A DNA stretch of 32,016 nucleotides from Pseudomonadota bacterium. GTDB taxonomy: Bacteria; Pseudomonadota; Alphaproteobacteria; Reyranellales; Reyranellaceae. The position numbers and the translations under genes were made by a program. The DNA lies in NCBI GenBank assembly GCA_023416135.1, contig JAEZIF010000009.1:1-32016 (forward strand). The letters are read 5' to 3'. Positions 1 to 7,616 of the stretch are shown piece by piece. The notes below the pieces were generated by a model that searched no databases, was not told the origin of the DNA, and was given only the letters and a program-made list of their open reading frames with translations. Positions within the stretch are counted from its first letter, which is position 1. Every line of letters begins with the position of its first letter.

Positions 1-76
1 CTGTCTCCTATGGTTAGCTTTGAGGCACCCAACCGTGGGAACCCCGGGGTACGCGGGTACGCTTCGTCACGCATGC

Positions 77-3000
77 TCAACTGCATCCGGTGGTGCCGCC
101 GCAGGTCGTGCATTTGAGGCACGTCCCATTGCGGACCATGGTGAAGTTGCCGCACTCCGGACAGGCATCCCCTTCGAAACCCTTGAGCTTCGCCTCGAGG
201 GCGAAGCCAAGGTTGGAGGAGGATGCCTCTCCGATCGCGACGCCGACGACGGCCGCCCTGGCGCCAGGCGCCAAAGCGACGGTTGGGCCGTCTGTCAGTT
301 CGGTGGGCTGGGGACCGGCCTGGATCGCCGGCTCGGCGATCGCGGTGTTGCCGGCCGTCCGGCCGTTCAGGACATAGAGATTGCTGCGCACGTAGCCGAC
401 GCTGGCGATGCGGTTGACCGCAACGGCGGCGGCTTCTGCGGCATCGGTGCCGCCTCCGGGAAGGCCTTCGACCTGTCCGCGGCCGACGCTGTCGGGGCGC
501 AGGTCGGACTGTTCGACATGGGCGAGGTCGGAGCGCCCGAGATAGGAGATCGCGAGTTCGCGGAAGATGTAGTCGAGCACGGAGGTCGACATCTTGATGG
601 CGTCGTTGCCCTCGACGATGCCCGATGGCTCGAAACGCGTGAAGGTGTAGGCCTCGACGAACTCTTCGAGCGGCACGCCGTATTGCAGGCCGATCGAGAT
701 CGCGATGGCAAAGTTGTTCATCACGCTGCGGAAGGCGGCACCTTCCTTGTGCATGTCGATGAAAATCTCGCCGACCCGGCCGTCCTCGTACTCGCCGGTG
801 CGCAGATAGACCTTGTGGCCGCCGACGATCGCTTTCTGGGTATATCCCTTGCGGCGCGGCGGCATGCTCTCGCGGCCGGCCCGCACCTCGCGTTCGACGA
901 TCCGTTCGACGATGCGCTCGGCAATGATCGGCGCGCGCGCGGCCGGGGTCATCTCCGCGAGATCGTCGTTGGCCGCGAGGTCTTCCCCCAACGCCATGGC
1001 TGACAGCGGCTGCGAGAGCTTCGAACCGTCACGATAGAGAGCATTGGCTTTCAAGCCGAGCTTCCACGACATCTCATAAGCCTTGCGGCAATCCTCGACC
1101 GTAGCTGCGTTGGGCATGTTGATGGTCTTGGAGATTGCGCCCGAAACGAAAGGCTGGGCTGCAGCCATCATGCGTATGTGACTCTCCGCAGACAAGCAGC
1201 GAGTGCCATCTCGTCCACAGGGATTCGCACAATCGAACACCGCGAGATGCTCACGCTTGAGATCGCGCGCGCCCTCGATGCTCATTGTCCCACACGCATG
1301 AACGTTCGCAGCTGCGATATCGCTCTTGGAGAATCCGATGCGCGTCAACACGTCGAGCCTGGGATCGGCGAGCGTTTCGTCGTCGAGACCCAGCGCATCG
1401 CGGCAGAAGGCATCGCCTAGCGTGTAGCGCGAGAAGGCGAAGCGGATGTCGAAGGATGTCGCGATCGACTTTTCCACACGCTCGATCGCCGCGCGGTCGA
1501 AGCCGCGCGCCTCCAGCGTCTCGTGATTGATCGCAGGTGCTGCGGCGAGCGAACCGCGACCGACGGCATGTCCGACGATGCGGTCGATGGCCGCCGCGTC
1601 GTAGCCCAGCGTCTCGAGCGCCAGCGGGACGGTGCGGTTGATGATCTTGAAATAGCCGCCGCCCGCCAGCTTCTTGAATTTGACCAGGGCGAAGTCGGGC
1701 TCGATGCCGGTGGTGTCGCAATCCATCACCAGACCGATCGTGCCGGTTGGGGCGATCACCGAGACCTGGGCGTTGCGGAAACCGTGCTGCTCGCCGAGCG
1801 CCAGCGCCTTGTCCCAGGCCCTTCTTGCCGCCGCGACGAGAGGGGCGTCGGGACAGTTGGCGGCGTCGAGCGGCTGCGGTGCGATCGACAGACCTTCATA
1901 GCCGGTCGCCTCGCCGCCCGCGGCGCGGCGATGGTTGCGGATGACCTTCAGCATGTCGTCGCGATTGTCGGCATAGCCGGGAAATGCGCCCAGCCAGCCT
2001 GCCATTTCCGCCGACGCCGCATAAGCGGTGCCGGTCATCAGCGCCGTCAGCGCGCCGGCGATGGCCCGGCCCGTGGTGCTGTCGTAGCCGAGGCCGGACG
2101 ACATGAGGAGGGCGCCCAGGTTGGCGTACCCCAGCCCCAGGGTGCGGTAGCGGTAGGACAACTCGGCGATCCTGCGCGACGGGTACTGCGCCATCATCAC
2201 CGAGATCTCGAGCACGACTGTCCACAGGCGCGTGGCGTGCTCGAAGGCCGCGACATCGATCGTGCCGTCGACCCGCCGGAACCGCATCAGGTTCAGCGAC
2301 GCCAGATTGCACGCCGTGTCGTCGAGAAACATGTACTCCGAGCACGGGTTCGACGCGTTGATGCGTCCCGACTGCGGGCAGGTGTGCCAGTCGTTGATGG
2401 TGGTGTCGTACTGCACGCCCGGGTCGGCCGAATGCCAGGCGGCTTCGGCGACGCTGTCCCACAGCGCGCGTGCGCTCACCGTCTTGGCCGTCTTGCCCGT
2501 CGTGCGTTCGGTCAGCGCCCATTCCCGGTCAGCCTCGACGGCGCGCAGGAAGGCATCGCTGACGCGGACCGAGTTGTTGGCGTTCTGGCCCGAGACGCTG
2601 AGATAGGCCTCCGACTCCCAATCGGTGTCGAAGGCCGGGAACTCGATGTGCCTGTAACCCTGGCGGGCGAACTGGATGACCCGCTGGATGTAGTTCTCGG
2701 GCAGCGTGGCCTGGCGGGCGGCGACGACGGCGCGACGCAGGGCAGGGTTATGCCGAGGATCGAACGAAGCCTCGCCGTCGCGCTCGCCATCGCGGCAGGC
2801 CTGCATCACGGCATTGAGGTGTCGGCTCGCGAGTTGCGAGCCCGCGACCAGAGCGGCGACCTTCTGCTCCTCGAGCATCTTCCAGGCGATGAACTGCTCG
2901 ATGTCGGGATGATCGATGTCGACCGACACCATCTTCGCGGCACGGCGTGTCGTGCCGCCGGACTTGATGGCGCCTGCGGCGCGATCGCCGATCTTGAGGA

Positions 3001-3769
3001 ACGACATCAGGCCGGAGGACTTGCCGCCGCCCGACAGCCGCTCGCCTTCGCCGCGCAGCCGGGAGAAGTTGGAGCCGGTGCCGGAGCCGTACTTGAAGAG
3101 GCGCGCCTCGCGCACCCAAAGATCCATGATGCCGCCTTCGTTCACCAGGTCGTCGTCGACGCTCTGGATGAAGCAGGCATGTGGCTGCGGCCGTTCGTAG
3201 GCGGAGGACGAGGGGCGGGCTTCGCCGTCGCGGTGATCGACGAACCAATGCCCTTGGCCCGGGCGGTCGATGCCGTAGGCCCAGTGCAGGCCGGTATTGA
3301 ACCACTGCGGCGAGTTTGGCGCGCAGATCTGCCCCGCCAGCATGTAGCAATGCTCGTCGAAGAAGGCGCGCGCATCGTCTTCGCTGTCGAAGTAGCCGCC
3401 TTTCCAGCCCCAGTAGGTCCAGGCGCCGGCCATACGCTCGAACACTTGGCGCGCGCTCGTCTCGCTGCCGAAGCGCTGGCCCTCGGGCAGCGTGGAGAGA
3501 GCGGCGTCGTCCGGCACCGAGCGCCACAGCCACTGCGGCACGTCGTCCTCGGGCACCTTCTTCAGCTGCAGCGCAACGCCGGCCCGGCGGAAGTACTTTT
3601 GCGCCAGCACATCGGCTGCGACCTGCGACCACTCGGCCGGCACGTCGATGCCCTTCATGCTGAAGACGATCGAACCGTCAGGATTGCGGATTTCGGAATC
3701 GGCAACACGAAACGCCATTCCTGCGAACGGCGATCTTCCTGCTTGCGTATACCGACGCTCAAAGCGCAT
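77..3769 (-). CDS. nrdJ: Adenosylcobalamin-dependent ribonucleotide reductase (class II)
   Basis: It reduces ribonucleotides to deoxyribonucleotides using a B12-generated thiyl radical, so it works with or without oxygen. The protein is about 1230 aa. The active-site region is visible: Cys199 in ACFIQSV, and the NPCSE motif (Asn474, Cys476, Glu478) followed by YMFLDDTACNLASLNL. A TSCPD-type domain (GGHKVYLRTGEYEDGRVGE onward) lies in the last quarter. The C-terminus is cysteine-rich (CPECG, CLKCTTCGG, GCS), as expected for the thiol pair that recycles the active site. I chose the ATG at 3769 because family similarity begins with MRFERRYT and a purine-rich GGGGGA lies just upstream; an in-frame ATG at 3847 would add 26 unlikely residues. 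It is monocistronic here, with no nrdAB or nrdD nearby. Candidate NrdR boxes lie about 100 bp upstream. Confidence 0.96.
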   Translation of the reverse strand: MRFERRYTQAGRSPFAGMAFRVADSEIRNPDGSIVFSMKGIDVPAEWSQVAADVLAQKYFRRAGVALQLKKVPEDDVPQWLWRSVPDDAALSTLPEGQRFGSETSARQVFERMAGAWTYWGWKGGYFDSEDDARAFFDEHCYMLAGQICAPNSPQWFNTGLHWAYGIDRPGQGHWFVDHRDGEARPSSSAYERPQPHACFIQSVDDDLVNEGGIMDLWVREARLFKYGSGTGSNFSRLRGEGERLSGGGKSSGLMSFLKIGDRAAGAIKSGGTTRRAAKMVSVDIDHPDIEQFIAWKMLEEQKVAALVAGSQLASRHLNAVMQACRDGERDGEASFDPRHNPALRRAVVAARQATLPENYIQRVIQFARQGYRHIEFPAFDTDWESEAYLSVSGQNANNSVRVSDAFLRAVEADREWALTERTTGKTAKTVSARALWDSVAEAAWHSADPGVQYDTTINDWHTCPQSGRINASNPCSEYMFLDDTACNLASLNLMRFRRVDGTIDVAAFEHATRLWTVVLEISVMMAQYPSRRIAELSYRYRTLGLGYANLGALLMSSGLGYDSTTGRAIAGALTALMTGTAYAASAEMAGWLGAFPGYADNRDDMLKVIRNHRRAAGGEATGYEGLSIAPQPLDAANCPDAPLVAAARRAWDKALALGEQHGFRNAQVSVIAPTGTIGLVMDCDTTGIEPDFALVKFKKLAGGGYFKIINRTVPLALETLGYDAAAIDRIVGHAVGRGSLAAAPAINHETLEARGFDRAAIERVEKSIATSFDIRFAFSRYTLGDAFCRDALGLDDETLADPRLDVLTRIGFSKSDIAAANVHACGTMSIEGARDLKREHLAVFDCANPCGRDGTRCLSAESHIRMMAAAQPFVSGAISKTINMPNAATVEDCRKAYEMSWKLGLKANALYRDGSKLSQPLSAMALGEDLAANDDLAEMTPAARAPIIAERIVERIVEREVRAGRESMPPRRKGYTQKAIVGGHKVYLRTGEYEDGRVGEIFIDMHKEGAAFRSVMNNFAIAISIGLQYGVPLEEFVEAYTFTRFEPSGIVEGNDAIKMSTSVLDYIFRELAISYLGRSDLAHVEQSDLRPDSVGRGQVEGLPGGGTDAAEAAAVAVNRIASVGYVRSNLYVLNGRTAGNTAIAEPAIQAGPQPTELTDGPTVALAPGARAAVVGVAIGEASSSNLGFALEAKLKGFEGDACPECGNFTMVRNGTCLKCTTCGGTTGCS

Positions 3770-3863
3770 CGACGATCCCCCGTGCCCAGTTTCCCGTTCT
3801 CGCGATGACCCTGTCGGGGTGTGCTCTGTCGCTTGACGAGCACGCACATATGGGCACAGAGCG

Positions 3864-3893
3864 ATACTAAATTACAAAATCTTGTGTGCGCAA
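3864..3893 (-). promoter_or_regulatory. Candidate sigma70-type promoter of nrdJ
   Basis: On the minus strand TTGCGC (3893-3888) is followed after 18 bp by TAGTAT (3869-3864). These match the -35 and -10 consensus at 4 of 6 positions each. Transcription would begin about 90 bp before the nrdJ start at 3769. The spacer contains one candidate NrdR box and the -35 touches the other, which fits repression by occlusion. Assigned by eye. Confidence 0.45.
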
Positions 3894-3906
3894 CTACATT
3901 TTGTAG
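3872..3906. promoter_or_regulatory. Two candidate NrdR boxes upstream of nrdJ
   Basis: Two A/T-rich imperfect palindromes match the core of the NrdR box (CwATATATwG) at 8 of 10 positions: CAAAATCTTG at 3875-3884 and CTACATTTTG at 3894-3903. The second lies in a CTACA-TTT-TGTAG palindrome. Their centres are 19 bp apart, close to two helical turns. NrdR is the ATP/dATP-sensing repressor of ribonucleotide reductase genes, so position and sequence agree. The spacing is shorter than the commonest arrangement of about three turns, and the match was made by eye. Confidence 0.55.
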
Positions 3907-4073
3907 AGCTGTGTAAGGGTGGTACTAGATGATGCAAGTGCGCAACAGGTGTCAAAAGAGGTGATTCGGATGTCGAAAAACGCAGCGAACCGGTCCCGCA
4001 ATCGCGTCGCGTTGCGCGTTTTGGAGTGCCCGCGTACAAGCGGCGCGGTCTCTCTCGCAGCGTGGTTTCATCA

Positions 4074-4424
4074 ATGACGATCGGCACTTGGCTCTTCACG
4101 AAGATGCGCGGTGAGCTCGTCGGCACCGACGCCGAAGGCAATCGCTACTATCAGGACAAGCGCATCATCGCCGGTCGCCGGCGCAAACGGTGGGTGATCT
4201 ACAACGGCGTCGCCGAAGCCTCGCGCGTGCCGGCCGAATGGCACGGTTGGCTCCATCACACGACCAATGTCGTGCCGCCGGCGGGCGGCCTGCCGCGCAA
4301 GTCGTGGCAGAAGGAACATATTCCCAACCTCACCGGGACCGACCTGGCCTATCGTCCGCCGGGCCATTCGCTCTCGACGGGCGAGAAGCCCAGGCCGCCT
4401 TACGAGGCGTGGCGTCCGGGCTAG
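4074..4424 (+). CDS. NDUFA12/B17.2-family complex I accessory protein
   Basis: A 116-aa protein of the NDUFA12 (17.2 kDa) family, a supernumerary subunit of respiratory complex I kept in alphaproteobacteria and mitochondria. Family features are visible: G-W/TWLFTKMRGELVGTDAEGNRYY near the N-terminus, then RRKRWVIYNG, PAEWHGWLHH and a C-terminal PPYEAWRPG. I chose the ATG at 4074 because MTIGTWLFT matches the usual N-terminus; an in-frame ATG at 4026 adds 16 residues unlike the family. It leads a plus-strand group with the MlaD-like, 77-aa and DUF2155 genes. This protein next to DUF2155 and aat is a common alphaproteobacterial arrangement. The motif is abbreviated; the exact residues start MTIGTWLFTKMRGELVG. 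Confidence 0.9.
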   Translation: MTIGTWLFTKMRGELVGTDAEGNRYYQDKRIIAGRRRKRWVIYNGVAEASRVPAEWHGWLHHTTNVVPPAGGLPRKSWQKEHIPNLTGTDLAYRPPGHSLSTGEKPRPPYEAWRPG

Positions 4425-4433
4425 GGGACTGCG

Positions 4434-4889
4434 GTGCGACGCAATATCGTCGAGACGATCGTTGGCGCTCTGGTCCTGGTGGTGGCCGGTGTGTTCGTCT
4501 TCTATGCCTTCGCCAGGTCGGACCGCAGCGGACCGTCGGGCTACGACGTCATCGCCCGCTTCGACCGCATCGACGGGCTGAAGCGCGGCGCCGACGTGAC
4601 GTTGAGCGGCGTGAAGGTCGGCACCGTCACCGGCTTCGACCTCGACCGCAAGACCTACCAGGCGGTCGTGCGCATGCTGGTGTCGTCGAACGTGAATCTG
4701 CCGGTCGATACCCACGCCAAGATCGTGAGCGAATCGCTGCTCGGCGGCATGGTCGTGGTGCTGGAGCCCGGCGGCGACCCCAAGATGCTGCCGCCCGGCG
4801 GCGAGATCGAGATGACCCAAGGCGCCATTCCATTGTCGGAATTGATCGCCAAGTTCATGTTCGGTGGTACGAGCTCGGGATCGAAATGA
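4434..4889 (+). CDS. mlaD: MlaD/MCE-domain lipid-transport protein
   Basis: A 151-aa membrane-anchored MCE protein, the periplasmic substrate-binding part of Mla-type phospholipid transport between inner and outer membranes. One N-terminal membrane helix (about residues 7-26, VETIVGALVLVVAGVFVFYA) is followed by a single MCE domain (about 38-118) with LKRGADVTLSGVKVGTV and SLLGGMVVVLEPGG. The start is a GTG at 4434, 9 bp after the previous stop; no better ATG precedes the membrane helix. The stop overlaps the next start (ATGA), suggesting translational coupling. The permease and ATPase partners (mlaE, mlaF) are not in this window, so they must be elsewhere, as is common in alphaproteobacteria. 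Confidence 0.9.
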   Translation: MRRNIVETIVGALVLVVAGVFVFYAFARSDRSGPSGYDVIARFDRIDGLKRGADVTLSGVKVGTVTGFDLDRKTYQAVVRMLVSSNVNLPVDTHAKIVSESLLGGMVVVLEPGGDPKMLPPGGEIEMTQGAIPLSELIAKFMFGGTSSGSK

Positions 4890-5119
4890 TGAGCGCACGC
4901 ACATCCAAGGCGACGACGGTCTGGCGTCAACCCGATGGCAAGCCTGTATCCTGCCTCGAAAAGATCAAAGTGCTGAACCAGAACATCCAGGAGATCGAAA
5001 CCCTCTGCGCCGACGCGCTAGAGGATGGGGTTCTGATGGGATGCGACGTCGACCAGATCAAAGCCGCCCTGCACGAGCTGATCGACGGGCTCGAGCCACC
5101 ACACTCGAGAAAAAAGTAG
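4886..5119 (+). CDS. Small conserved-looking protein of unknown function
   Basis: A 77-aa protein that I do not recognise as a named family. It starts at an ATG overlapping the mlaD stop (ATGA, 4886-4889) and ends 2 bp before the next gene's GTG, so it is almost certainly translated as part of this operon. The sequence is soluble-looking: VWRQPDGKPVSCLEKIKVLNQNI, given here in brief, leads into an acidic helical region with heptad-like hydrophobics (IEKLN/IQEIETLCADALEDG) and ends in a basic tail (HSRKK). There is no signal peptide or membrane segment. Cys residues at about positions 23, 41 and 53 are not arranged as a metal site. A helical cytosolic adaptor is possible but unproven. Confidence 0.75.
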   Translation: MMSARTSKATTVWRQPDGKPVSCLEKIKVLNQNIQEIETLCADALEDGVLMGCDVDQIKAALHELIDGLEPPHSRKK

Positions 5120-5121
5120 GA

Positions 5122-5577
5122 GTGCGCATTCCCCTTCTCCTGGCGGCCCTAGCCGTCCCCGGCGGTGCGGCAATGGCCCAGACACCGCAACAGCAGCCGC
5201 AGCAGCCGCGCCCGGCCAGCGTCAACCTGCGGCCGATTCCCGACGGTCCGGGAAAACGGGTCGCCGAGCTGCAGGGACTAGACAAGGTGACGGCACGCAC
5301 GCAGCGCTTCTTCGCGCCGGTCGGCGAATCGACGCGTTTCGGCACGCTCGCCATCACCGTCAGCGATTGCCTGGTGAACGTGCCGGAGGCGCCGCCGGAA
5401 TCGGTCGCCTATCTCACGATCGTCGACAACAAGCCGGGGCAGGCGGCGGAGAAGCTGTTCGCCGGCTGGATGTTTGCCTCGACCCCGTCACTGTCGGCGC
5501 TCGATCACGGCGTCTATGATTTGCGGGTATTGGCCTGCACGATGGCGCAGGGATCCTCGCCGGCGAGTTCGCGCTGA
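5122..5577 (+). CDS. Exported DUF2155-domain protein
   Basis: A 151-aa protein with an N-terminal signal peptide (RIPLLLAALAVPGGAAMAQ, cleavage after AMA-Q) and a Gln/Pro-rich linker (about residues 20-35). The DUF2155 domain then runs to the end: LQGLDKVTART, FGTLAITVSDCLVNVPE, and KLFAGWMFASTPSLSALDHGVYDLRVLAC. The start is a GTG at 5122 after AGTAGG; this gives a clean signal peptide. DUF2155 proteins are typical of alphaproteobacteria and often lie beside aat; their function is not established. The two conserved cysteines in the domain could form a disulfide. The last 64 bp overlap the 3' end of aat on the other strand. Confidence 0.87.
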   Translation: MRIPLLLAALAVPGGAAMAQTPQQQPQQPRPASVNLRPIPDGPGKRVAELQGLDKVTARTQRFFAPVGESTRFGTLAITVSDCLVNVPEAPPESVAYLTIVDNKPGQAAEKLFAGWMFASTPSLSALDHGVYDLRVLACTMAQGSSPASSR

Positions 5578-6161
5578 AAGCTCGCGGTCCGGTCGATGGC
5601 GTCGGCCAGCAGGCCGCGGAATTCCTCGCGCGGGATCTCGATGGCGCCGAAGCCCCTGAGATGCTCGGTCATGAACTGGCAGTCGAGCAGCTGGAAGCCG
5701 CCCTTTATCAGCCGCGCCACCAGATGGACCAGGGCCACCTTCGAGGCGTCGCGCTCGCGGCTGAACATGCTTTCCCCGAAGAACGCGGCGCCGATCGACA
5801 CGCCGTAGAGGCCGCCGACCAGCCGGCCGTCGACCCGACATTCCATGCTATGGGCGTGGCCGCGCCGGTGCAGCTCCGTATAGAGATCGACGATCGGCTC
5901 GTTGATCCAGCTCTCGGGATGGCCGGGCCGCGGCTCGGCGCAGGCGCGCACGGTGTCGGCGAAGGCGGTGTCGGCGCTGACGGCAAAGCGGCCGGCGCGG
6001 ATGGTGCGCTGCAGGCGCTGCGGCAGGTGGAAGCCATCGAGCGGCAGGACGGCCCGTAGCCGCGGGTCGAGCCAATAGAGCTTGGGATCGTCGCGGCGTT
6101 CCCCCATCGGAAAGACGCCGATGCGGTAGGCCTGCAGCAGGAGTTCAGGGGTGATCTCCAT
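5514..6161 (-). CDS. aat: Leucyl/phenylalanyl-tRNA-protein transferase
   Basis: A cytosolic N-degron enzyme that transfers Leu or Phe from tRNA to proteins with N-terminal Arg or Lys, marking them for ClpSAP. The 215-aa length is normal for the family. Visible motifs are YRIGVFPMGE near the N-terminus, the WLDPRLRAVLPL strand, ESWINEPIVDLYTELHRRGHAHSMECR (middle), GGLYGVSIGAAFFGESMFS and the C-terminal LLDCQFMTEHLRGFGAIEIPR. It is the last gene of the minus-strand run aroQ-accB-accC-aat, 103 bp after accC, with a small hairpin-forming repeat in the gap. Its 3' end overlaps the DUF2155 gene by 64 bp, tail to tail, so the terminal residues are encoded opposite a real gene. Confidence 0.96.
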   Translation of the reverse strand: MEITPELLLQAYRIGVFPMGERRDDPKLYWLDPRLRAVLPLDGFHLPQRLQRTIRAGRFAVSADTAFADTVRACAEPRPGHPESWINEPIVDLYTELHRRGHAHSMECRVDGRLVGGLYGVSIGAAFFGESMFSRERDASKVALVHLVARLIKGGFQLLDCQFMTEHLRGFGAIEIPREEFRGLLADAIDRTASFQRELAGEDPCAIVQANTRKS

Positions 6162-6187
6162 CTCGGGGATCAGCCCGCCATCACGGC

Positions 6188-6233
6188 GTCACCCTTCGAG
6201 GCGCGCCGTGCATGCGCTTCTCAGGGGGGGGTG
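6188..6233. repeat. Decayed intergenic palindromic element
   Basis: Between accC and aat, GTCACCCTTCGAGGCGC (6188-6204) faces GCGCTTCTCAGGGGGG (6214-6229). The arms are imperfect inverted repeats and could fold into a hairpin. The arms resemble the TCATCCTTCGAGGC / GCACCTCAGGATGA intergenic palindromes scattered through many high-GC genomes; the right arm has decayed into a G-run. It could affect accC-aat readthrough. The resemblance is from memory. Confidence 0.5.
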
Positions 6234-6264
6234 GTCTTTGATCCGCCATGCCGGAATTTACTCT

Positions 6265-7608
6265 CTACTTCTTCAGGCCGACCAGCTTCTCCAGCCAGTG
6301 GATATCGTAGTCGCCGTCGATGAAGGCCTGCTCGCCGATGATGCGCTGGTGGAGCGGGATCGTGGTTTCGATGCCGCCGATCACGAATTCCTCGAGCGAG
6401 CGGCGCAACCGCATCAGGCATTCGTTGCGGCTGGAACCGTTGACGATCAGCTTGGCGACCATCGAATCGTAGAAGGGCGGGATCGCGTAGCCGGTGTAGA
6501 GGCCGGAATCGACACGCACGCCCAGCCCGCCCGGCGGGTGATAGTCGGCGATGCGGCCGGGGCTCGGCACGAAGGTCTCGGGGTTCTCGGCGTTGATGCG
6601 ACACTCGATGGCATGGCCCTGGAACTTGATGTCGGCCTGGGCCAAACCGAGTGGCGCACCAGCGGCGATGCGGATCTGCTCGCGCACCAAGTCGATGCCG
6701 GTAATGGCTTCGGTGATCGGGTGCTCGACCTGCAGGCGGGTGTTCATCTCGATGAAGTAGAACTCACCGTCCTGGAACAGGAACTCCATGGTGCCGGCGC
6801 CGCGGTACTTCAGCTTGCGGACCGCCGTGGCGGCGAGCTCGCCGATCCTTTGGCGCTGCTCGGGATTGAGTGCAGGGGAGGGGGCCTCTTCGAGCACCTT
6901 CTGATGGCGGCGCTGCAGCGAGCAGTCGCGCTCGCCGAGATGGACTCCCGCTCCCTGGCCGTCGCCCAGGACCTGGATCTCGATGTGACGCGGCCGCGCC
7001 AGATACTTCTCGACGTAGACGGCGTCGTTGCTGAAGGCGGCCTTGGCCTCGGCACGAGCGAGCGAAAAGGCCTCGTTTGCCGCGTCGGCGTTCTCGACCA
7101 CCTTCATGCCGCGGCCGCCGCCGCCGGCCACGGCCTTGATCAGCACCGGAAAGCCGATCGCCTGCCCGAGCGCTATCACTTCGTCGAGCGAGCCGACCGG
7201 GCCGGGCGAGCCTGGGACCAGCGGCAGGCCGAGTTCCTGGGCGGTCTGCTTGGCCACGATCTTGTCGCCCATCATGCTGATGTGCTGTGGCGTCGGCCCG
7301 ATGAAGGTGAAGCCGTGTGCCTCGACCGCCTCGGCGAAGCGGGCGTTCTCCGACAGGAAGCCGTAGCCTGGGTGGATCGCGTCGACGCCGGCGATGGTGG
7401 CCGCCGACAGGATGGCCGGAATGTTGAGATAGCTGTCGCGCGCCGGTGGCGGGCCGATGCAAACCGATTCGTCGGCCAGGCGCACGTGCATGGCGTCGCT
7501 GTCGGCCGTCGAATGAACCGCCACGGTCTGGATGCCCATCTCGCGGCAGGCGCGGTGGATGCGCAGCGCGATCTCACCGCGGTTGGCGATCAGGACCTTG
7601 TCGAACAT
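6265..7608 (-). CDS. accC: Acetyl-CoA carboxylase, biotin carboxylase subunit
   Basis: It carboxylates the biotin on AccB using ATP and bicarbonate, the first half-reaction of malonyl-CoA synthesis for fatty acids. The 447-aa length matches the family. The N-terminus MFDKVLIANRGEIALRI is typical, the ATP-grasp glycine loop reads KAVAGGGGRGMKVV, and the catalytic segment EMNTRLQVEHPITEAITG is intact. The start at 7608 follows the accB stop by 8 bp; an in-frame extension upstream is just accB read in another frame. A gene starting MFDKVL is the standard accC N-terminus. It is co-transcribed with accB and probably aroQ. Confidence 0.98.
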   Translation of the reverse strand: MFDKVLIANRGEIALRIHRACREMGIQTVAVHSTADSDAMHVRLADESVCIGPPPARDSYLNIPAILSAATIAGVDAIHPGYGFLSENARFAEAVEAHGFTFIGPTPQHISMMGDKIVAKQTAQELGLPLVPGSPGPVGSLDEVIALGQAIGFPVLIKAVAGGGGRGMKVVENADAANEAFSLARAEAKAAFSNDAVYVEKYLARPRHIEIQVLGDGQGAGVHLGERDCSLQRRHQKVLEEAPSPALNPEQRQRIGELAATAVRKLKYRGAGTMEFLFQDGEFYFIEMNTRLQVEHPITEAITGIDLVREQIRIAAGAPLGLAQADIKFQGHAIECRINAENPETFVPSPGRIADYHPPGGLGVRVDSGLYTGYAIPPFYDSMVAKLIVNGSSRNECLMRLRRSLEEFVIGGIETTIPLHQRIIGEQAFIDGDYDIHWLEKLVGLKK

Positions 7609-7616
7609 CGCCGTTC

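Larger units (their letters stand above)
3770..4073. other. Divergent intergenic region between nrdJ and the NDUFA12 gene
   Basis: This stretch of about 300 bp has no convincing gene. It holds the minus-strand nrdJ promoter with two candidate NrdR boxes (3872-3906), and it must also hold the plus-strand promoter for the gene starting at 4074. It is richer in A/T around 3865-3910 than the coding DNA on either side. I see no cobalamin riboswitch signature and no strong plus-strand promoter. Confidence 0.6.

Noticed and set aside
40..60. A 10-bp palindrome (ACCCCGGGGT at 41-50) downstream of nrdJ as a terminator
   Set aside because: It has no loop and no T-run, so it cannot form a usual terminator hairpin.
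1523..3808. A very long open frame on the plus strand opposite nrdJ (about 760 codons)
   Set aside because: It is the antisense shadow of a well-supported gene in GC-rich DNA; its translation is rich in Arg, Ala and Gly and matches no family I know.
3770..4073. A cobalamin riboswitch upstream of the B12-dependent reductase
   Set aside because: I could not find a B12-box-like sequence or the expected large fold; NrdR-type control explains the region better.
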